Shown here: piece after piece, positions 56,417 to 64,000 of the stretch
Layout: the number at the start of each line of letters is the position of its first letter
How positions within the stretch are numbered: the first letter of the stretch is position 1
NCBI GenBank assembly: GCA_014529385.2
Contig: CM043946.1
Span: 35,552,558-35,616,557, forward strand
DNA: 64,000 bases
From: Adiantum capillus-veneris
Lineage: Eukaryota; Streptophyta; Polypodiopsida; Polypodiales; Pteridaceae
Reading direction: 5' to 3'
Program-made: the position numbers and the translations under genes
The notes under the pieces: generated by a model
Told to the model about the DNA's origin: nothing
Database searches by the model: none
What the model saw: the letters and a program-made list of their open reading frames with translations, nothing else

Positions 56417-57200
56417 TTAAAAAAAAAAACTCATAGGTCATTTTGACCTCCCATGAATCCCCCCCTCTTCCATGTTAAAATTTAGCCTATCAATCTCGAT
56501 CCCCTACTTCTCTCTTTGGTTTGGTCTCTTGACCTTTTAAAGACGTTAATATATCGTTTCATTTCATTTCATATATATCTCTCTCTCTCTAAATATTTTC
56601 CTCCTCTCTCTCCCTCCCTATAAATCTCCGCTACTGCCACCTTCTCTCTCTATCTTTCTTTCTCTCCCTATCCCTATCACTCTTTTTTCTCTCTACCTAT
56701 CTCTCGATTTCCCTCGTTCTCTCCATTTCTCCCCCTATCCCTATCCGCGTCGGCTCCTTATCCCTATCCGCCCCCTTTCTATAACGTGACTTGGAAGGCC
56801 GCAACCTGAATCCCTCCTCTCTTTCACGTTAAATTTTAGCCTATATATCAATCTCTGATCCCCTACTTCTCTCTCCGGTTTGGTCTCTTGACCTTTTAAA
56901 GACGTTAATATATTGTTTCATTTCATTTCATATCTCTCTATCTCTCTCTCTATAAATATTTTTCTCCTCCTCTCTCTCTATCCCTATAAATCTCCGCTAC
57001 TGCCACCTTCTCTCTCTATCCTTCTTTCTCTCCCTATCCCTATCACTCTTTTTTCTCTCTACCTATCTCTCGATTTCCTTCTTTCTCTCCATTTCTCCCC
57101 CTATCCCTATCCGCGTCGGCTCCTTATCCATATCCGCCCCCTTTCTATAACGTCATTTTGACTTTTTGAAGACGTGAACGTTTCATTTCATTACATAGCT
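55733..57200. repeat. Tandem array of four units, about 370 bp each
   Basis: Units start near 55733, 56125 (shortened), 56440 and 56806. Each runs CACGTTAAATTTTAGCC..., GGTTTGGTCTCTTGACC, AAAGACGTTAATATATCG, TAAATATTTTCCTCC, then a long pyrimidine-rich stretch to CATTTTGACC..GAAGACGTC. (CT)n tracts are inserted at 56046-56123 and 56341-56400. The last two units are closest to each other. Satellite-like; the plus strand is strongly pyrimidine-rich. Confidence 0.9.
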
Positions 57201-57209
57201 CTCTCCCAC

Positions 57210-57510
57210 TGCTAGAAAAAAACCTAGGTTTTGTAGACATGTAGTAGTGTTAGTGTGTATACGCGCTTCACCAAGGGCACTTTTCTCCCACTAGGTTTTT
57301 CCCCCTGGACATCCGGTGTGAAAGGACACCTTATCTCTTAGGGTTTCATATAAGCTTTGTAGCTCTGAGTTTGTAGATACTCTATTATTCCAATACAGAG
57401 AGAGAGACTATAGAGATCTCGTACACAAGCTCTGTGTCTTCTCCTTCTCCATCTTCTTCCTACTCTGAGTTGCTGTCTTCCTTCTGTTTCCTGTTTCATC
57501 ATCTTCAACA
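57210..57510 (+). repeat. Possible solo LTR of a copia-like element
   Basis: Starts TGCTAGAAAAAAACC and ends CTTCAACA (TG...CA). It contains CCTAGGTTTT..., GGGTTTCATATAAGC and a GATACTCTATTATTCC segment of the kind common in plant copia LTRs. No target duplication or internal sequence is adjacent, so the ends are provisional. Confidence 0.35.
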
Positions 57511-57690
57511 GGTTTAGTGTAATCCCACCTACAATTTTTAAAATTTATCTCTAAATTTTATATTTGAAGGTGAGAAAACCTACAAATTTTTTAAAAAATT
57601 AGTGTAATTTGGTGTATAAACTTTTCAAATTTAGTCAATTTACCTTTGTTGTCTCACACATGTAGGTTTACCAAGTTTTTGGAAAAAAGT
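57511..57690 (+). repeat. Dispersed repeat R, longest copy
   Basis: GGTTTAGTGTAATCCCACC...GGTGAGAAAACCTACAAATTT, then TTAGTGTAATTTGGTG...CACACATGTAGGTTTACCAAG. It joins the two halves seen separately at 11217-11283 and 10509-10595, and its first 75 bases resemble the inverted modules at 46.9 and 47.1 kb. It is taken as plus for orientation. Confidence 0.7.
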
Positions 57691-57719
57691 TTTTTTCGAG
57701 CATTGCTCTCTCCCTCTCT

Positions 57720-57725
57720 CTCTTT

Positions 57726-57777
<52 letters not shown>

Positions 57778-57937
57778 AAAAAACACTCATAGGTGATATT
57801 GACCTTTTGAAGAAGTCAATATTTCATTTCATTACATCTCTCCTCTCTCTCTCTCTCTCTCACACACATAAAAAACATACTCAATATAGGTCATTTTGAC
57901 CTTTTGAAGACGTCAATATGTAAATTTCATTTCATTA

Positions 57938-58017
<80 letters not shown>

Positions 58018-58058
58018 GCGCGCAATAAAAAACACGTCACTATTCCATTACATTGCAT

Positions 58059-58095
<37 letters not shown>

Positions 58096-58096
58096 T

Positions 58097-58100
<4 letters not shown>
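57720..58100. repeat. (CT)n/(CA)n tracts with array remnants
   Basis: (CT)n at about 57730-57773, 57942-57993 and 58060-58081, with (CA)n/(CG)n tails. Short stretches (TTTTGACCTTTTGAAGACGTCAA) between them repeat the end of the 370-bp unit. Confidence 0.9.
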
Positions 58101-59070
<970 letters not shown>

Positions 59071-61159
59071 TTGAATCCCTCCCCCTTTTATACTATAAAA
59101 GATGATTTGAGCATAAATTATAATTTTTGAGGTGAAATAGTAGCTAGTATATATGGTTTTAATCAAAATTAGAGTGCAGGCTACAATGCTTTTACTAGAG
59201 GGCCATATGCCCAAACCTTAAGGCTCTTGGGAGATCTTGAGCCCAATCTAACATAGCTTAGGGTAGAGGAACTAGTTTAGAGACCCTCAAATTGTATGAG
59301 CCAATTTAGGGAAATTCAAATCTTCCCAATTCAATCTCCCATGATATTCCATGACGTTGAATCATAATGATGTCAAAAGATAGCTGATGTGAAACTCTTT
59401 ATGTACACAATGTCCACCTCATTAAGTATTGAAATAATGAAAAAGAGATGGTAAATTTATTCAAACATTGTCTTAGTTTGGGGACCCATGCTTTTATCGG
59501 CTTCCCTACTCTATGTGTTGTTATGAGTGCTCGATATAATGTAGCGAGACATTTGGCCATATGGTGAGAGGTCCCCAACCTGCCGACTCTCCAATCATGA
59601 TGGGGTCCTTGACAGGTCTATAGGTCTAACAAAAACTAAATCCTCTAAGAAAAATCTGGGGAATAGACCTTTGTCATTGACAATGGCTTGGGACTATAGC
59701 CCTAGAAAAAGACCTAGTCCTGTCACGCTAGCGAAAACGGAACAAAATCTAAAAGATCCAATACTTTTTTGGCCCTATAACCTCTGCAAATGAGCTAAGG
59801 TATCCGCGTCCATTGCTTTTTTTCTTTTACATAAGTGAGGGCACAGCCGTTGGTGGGATGGACTCCTCTTCCACTGAGAAGTTTTCTAACGTTAGTGCGT
59901 GGGGATGGATAGTTACCTAACTAATCAGGTTCACCCACCCTTGATTAACAACCTTAGTCAATCCCCACTTACCACCTTGCACTCACACGTGTTTCTTTGT
60001 TATTTAATTACTACCACCTTCTTTTAACATTTAAAATAATAGCTCATTTTAACTTTTTAACACAATGATTCATTAAAACAAGTATTGAACTCAGTATCAA
60101 AAAAAATTCTTTTAACAAACAAACATCTTTAAACTTAAGACAGGGTACAGTCAACCAAAACCATTTACCATAATAACCATGACCAGTACTCTTCTTGTCT
60201 CAAACCCACAGAAGGGTGAAAAAAACGGCACCCATTCCTTATTCCTAATTCGGGGTGAATATGTCACCAAAGTTCATGGTGCCCATAACCAAACCAATTG
60301 CCCATACAACCGGGCGGCTCCCCTAGGATAAGAAAATGGTGTACTAATGCATGTAGAAACATCAAGGCATGACGGAGTAGAAACTCATTGTTCATGGGGG
60401 TAACCGACTTGTCAGTGGCTTATAGTCATCATTATTCATCAAACTATACCAAGGAGTCAGAGGTGTCTTGAGAGACAAGCTGTCTGAAGGATGATCAATC
60501 ATATCTTTCCTAATTCAATCAACCTAACCAAAAACATTTCTTTCCTAGTTTACAACAATTGCATGATGCTTTCTTGGAAGATACCCTTTTGGTACTCGGT
60601 CTATTTTATCCTTTCCTAAATCCTTATCCACTCTTTAACGGATGCAGTGTTATCACTTAAAGAGAATTTGAATTTCTTTATAACTTCAAATATAATGAAG
60701 ACCCACATGTGACTGGTCAGGTATCTGTAGGATCTCTGGGACTTGGTCCTCCATCAAGGTCGTAAGAGCCCTTGGTTCTCTTTGGAACACTATCTTCTTC
60801 ATCAATTTACAGGTTTGCCCGTGTCCTCTTTGGAACCATAACTTCTACCCTTATAAAAAGGATGTCTACTTATTAGGGAAATCATCAAAACTTGACTTTA
60901 CCTTCGTATTGAATCTAATTTTCTCTTTTCACTCCAACTAAGGTTAAGTTTGAAGTCATAAATGGTAATTTTTTGACCTAATAATTTCTTATTTGATTAT
61001 ATATATATATAATAATTATATCCTAGCTTCCTTAAAGGGTTTCTACACGCTCTAAATTTTCTTATAAATATCTAAAACATTTTCCTAATTTCCTCTTTAT
61101 ATTCAAGTCTAAAAATGGCTTATTTGTTACTTCATATTTATTATGGTAATTATCTTCTA
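59071..61159. other. No supported gene
   Basis: About 2.1 kb of AT-rich unique DNA with no open frame of note on either strand and no repeat recognised within the window. A short (TA)n lies near 60997-61010. Confidence 0.6.
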
Positions 61160-61818
61160 GAGATATAGTACACAAATATGTTGCATCATATAAAGCCCAT
61201 ACAGGGTAATTGTCCCCATCCAATATGTCCTCAGCCATGGTAAATGTTGCACCTGATGTGTAAATTGTCCAAAAAGAGGAGAAAGAAAGCAAGAACAACA
61301 CGTGCTATATAGTACAAACCGTAGAAGATCGTAAGGGACCTGTTATGCAGAAAACGAAACTGACAAATTTTGCACAAAATGACGAAATAGTTTGTACAGT
61401 ACTATCTGTAGTGGAAATAGAGACTGAAATGAGTCCGAATCAGAAATCTGAGGAGACTCAACACTTCGAGCTTACCCAGAATATTTGTCGACCTGCGAAC
61501 ACTCGCCAAAACTCGCTGAAATTGAAGAAAGTGAGCAAGTGTATGCTGGAGCTACTGGCGACAGCCCGGGAGGATGCAACCTGCTCTAATACCAATTGTT
61601 GGAATTAGGATTTCAAAAAAACACAGCTTGGAGAAGACGAAGGAAGCTCAAGGCACACAACAAAGAGTATTTTACTTAGCGTGCACTAGAAAGATTAATA
61701 GCCCTAGAATGATGGACGTATATACAATGCAAGGGAAAAAACCTCCTAGAGAGGGAAAAAATGCCCCGACGGTCCTAAGTGTGTTCACACACATCACTAC
61801 CACATGTATATGGTAACA
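61160..61818 (-). mobile_element. Second truncated Copia-A relative (5' LTR, leader, gag start)
   Basis: LTR at 61597-61818 (TGTTGGAATT... to TATATGGTAACA), more diverged than the 45.3-kb copy. The primer site is mutated (minus TGGTATTAGAGC, 61583-61594). The leader and a gag start (minus ATG near 61240: MAEDILDGDNYPVW) follow with a small deletion relative to Copia-A. Similarity ends by about 61160. No pol and no 3' LTR. Confidence 0.85.
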
Positions 61819-63646
61819 ATGTCTAAGAACTAACTATCCCATTTTGCTTAGTTTTTTTTTATCTCCGATAATTACCATGTAATTATCTAAGCTAATTAAC
61901 TAATTTTTCCTTCAATTTACAACTTCAATCAGATAATTTTAGCTTAATTAATTAACTAAACTAATATTTTGATTATGAGATAATTATCCCTTGTTTCTAA
62001 TAATGTTTTCTATCTCTGTAAATATCTCATTAACTTTGAATCATGTTTACTAATCTTTAGTAAAATTCAATCAAAAACAAGATTTTTTAGTTAAGATAAT
62101 TAAAATTTATGATTAACTAATTAAGTGCTACTTATCATAGACTATTCACAATTAAAACTATCATTGTAATTATCTTGTGATTTATTAAGCTAATTTATCA
62201 TCAATTTTAAGGCTAAAAACAATTTTTGCCTAAATAATTACTAAAATTAATCATAGAAGTAAGACAATTTTCTTAGCTTCATGACAATATAATCAAGCTC
62301 TAATAATTATCTTGTAGTTATATAAGCTGAAGTGACATAATTTTCTTCAATTGAGACCAAAATTGATTAATTTCAATCCTAGTAGGAAATAGGATTTAAT
62401 TATCAATTAGATTAATAATCCTAATCATAAAATGAATAATAAGCAATGTAATAATATTAAGAATAATTTAAAAGAGATTTAATCTTCTTAATTAAAATTA
62501 ATTAAAAACATTAAATATAGATTTTACTAAAATTAATAGTATTTTCACTGGGTCATGTTTGTTGGTTTTACCAATTCCACTGTAGGGTTCTATCATACAC
62601 CCCTCCCAACGAAGATAGTTTTCAAGTGGGAGATAGTTTTTTGTGTGCATTACATCAATGGATGGTCTTGAACATGCAAGGGCGGAGTAATTCAAGCAGA
62701 TGGTTTGAGTTGGGCATCTATTTCAGTTGCAAGTTATCGATGGACAAAGATGTGTGCATACCACCTTAAGAGCTAAATCTCTGTTCATATACTCTCCATA
62801 TCACGAAAAACATATCTAAAATTAGCAAGCCCTCCACTTTTGAACACTAATTCACTTCAGCTATATTTGAGATTATGAACTTCCATTGATTGTTATGTGC
62901 CTAATAATGAAAATTTCATACATGACCAGGTCAGGTGCAAACTTACCCTTTCTGAAGCTTGACCAATCACACAGGATAAAGAGGGTCAAGAATATGAACT
63001 TAGTTTCTCAGTAATGGCCGTCACTTTAGTAGGGTTTCTAATGCTAAGAAACCCAAGGCTAGAAAGAAAGGGTACATCACCAAAAGGATGCTGTGTTGAA
63101 AACATAAATTTGATAAGCTGGAAAACTCACTTTATTTCTGAACCAATCATCAACGAGAATTCCTTGTTTCCGTGGACCCATTCGAAAAATCAAAAAGCAT
63201 AATGTTAAGGCACTACAAGATGCAATCTAAGAACCAAGAGCAGATGGGGTAGCAATTGAAGAGTGAAGCATGCACAAGGTTAATTGTCACTAGTGCTCTT
63301 GTGATGTTTTGATGATAAAATCAACCTTCACATTGATGGTAGTGATCAGTTACTAGTCTCCTCCATAGTATGCTTACAAATTTGCAATTTATAGCTTCAA
63401 ATCAACTTAAGATGCTCTACAATTACCAACAATGCTCTTGAAAAGTTGAGCCATACATTTCAGCAGACAGCACATAACACATAACAGAATGGATGACCAT
63501 GGAGGGTCACTCCTATCAGAATCAAGGTGATTGGACAAAGACATTCCGCACAAAGATGGCCAGACATGGTCTCCCAACCTACTCCTTGCTTCTCCAAATC
63601 AGAAGCCCATGTATCACAACAGCAGCCACACAGCCACTGCATTTCA
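61819..63646. other. No supported gene; very AT-rich
   Basis: TTAATTA-rich unique sequence, especially 61850-62530. Short frames only. Nothing recognised on either strand. Confidence 0.6.
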
Positions 63647-63830
63647 AAGGAGACTCGTACAGAATAAAACTTTCTAAGACTCCATTCTTTTGAGAAAATG
63701 TTGGTGTAAGGGCTCCAAGAGACCAGTACCAATCAGAATCCCATATATCTTCTATTTTAAAAGAGATTCATATAGAATAACACATTTACTTACATTCTTT
63801 GCAAAAAAAATTGGTGTAAGGGCAAGTACC
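63647..63830. repeat. Diverged tandem duplication, about 110 bp
   Basis: AGGAGACTCGTACAGAATAA...TTGGTGTAAGGG (63647-63728) is followed by a diverged copy at 63758-63830 (AGAGATTCATATAGAATAA...TTGGTGTAAGGG). Confidence 0.6.
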
Positions 63831-64000
63831 TATGTGAGCAAGTCACATGACTAACAAACCAGACACTGCTTTCATACATATCTGTCCTGCCTAATTAGAT
63901 ACAAGGTCCTGATGATAATTGATTCTGCATAATCACCACCTTCGATTTAGACAAGCTTAAAAAGAGTTAAGGATTCAGATTCACCCTCGCTACTGGTATC
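63831..64000. other. No supported gene at the window end
   Basis: No recognised feature in the last 170 bases. Confidence 0.5.

Noticed and set aside
57210-57510. Firm call of a complete copia element here
   Set aside because: Only one LTR-like segment, without partner, primer site or target duplication; kept as a low-confidence solo LTR.

Overview
The window looks like intergenic DNA of a large, repeat-rich land-plant genome. Three things point there: complete Ty1/copia elements primed by the usual plant initiator-Met tRNA site, a PRL1/PLRG1-type WD40 sequence, and a plant-type Helitron. The very long (CT/GA)n tracts and a Ty3 element with unusual features make a fern, lycophyte or other non-flowering plant my first guess, but no sequence here proves the lineage. 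I see no CRISPR array, no credible tRNA or rRNA gene, and no clearly intact single-copy host gene.

Layout. 0-3 kb: decayed minus-strand Ty3-type gag with its primer-binding site and a 317-bp tandem duplication. 3-5.9 kb: a foldback hairpin element, short dispersed repeats and microsatellites. 6.0-7.2 kb: an intronless PRL1-like WD40 copy broken by one missing base. 7.5-13.4 kb: a second hairpin copy, a tRNA-derived SINE candidate, compound microsatellites and a 124-bp tandem repeat. 13.39-28.58 kb: a copia element (here Copia-A) with 227-bp LTRs and a TACGC target duplication. It is split at its integrase region by a 10-kb Ty3-like element (Ty3-B) in the opposite orientation, with 1,999-bp LTRs. 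28.6-37 kb: duplicated non-coding blocks, one unrecognised ORF, AT-rich unique DNA and a LINE scrap.

37.65-43.20 kb: a second full-length copia (Copia-C, minus strand, TAAAT target duplication) that is open except for one amber stop. 44.2-45.5 kb and 61.2-61.8 kb: two truncated relatives of Copia-A, both keeping only the 5' LTR and part of gag. 46.4-47.3 kb: a tandem duplication in which a 71-bp module is inverted. 47.4-53.2 kb: a decayed Helitron (HUH Rep plus PIF1 helicase, six lesions) with a scrap of a second copy. 53.3-55.1 kb: a (GA)n-anchored minisatellite array next to an intact 170-aa coiled-coil ORF. 55.6-58.7 kb: long (CT)n/(CA)n tracts, a four-copy tandem array and a possible solo LTR. 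59-64 kb: mostly unique AT-rich DNA.

How it fits together. The insertion order is readable: Copia-A first (about 1.3% LTR divergence by eye), then Ty3-B into it (about 0.4%). Ty3-B is the most interesting object. Its gag, protease and RT/integrase frames are each shifted -1 from the one before, and a canonical slippery heptamer lies in the short pro/pol overlap. Most remaining DNA is retroelement debris and simple repeats. Differences between repeats were counted by eye.
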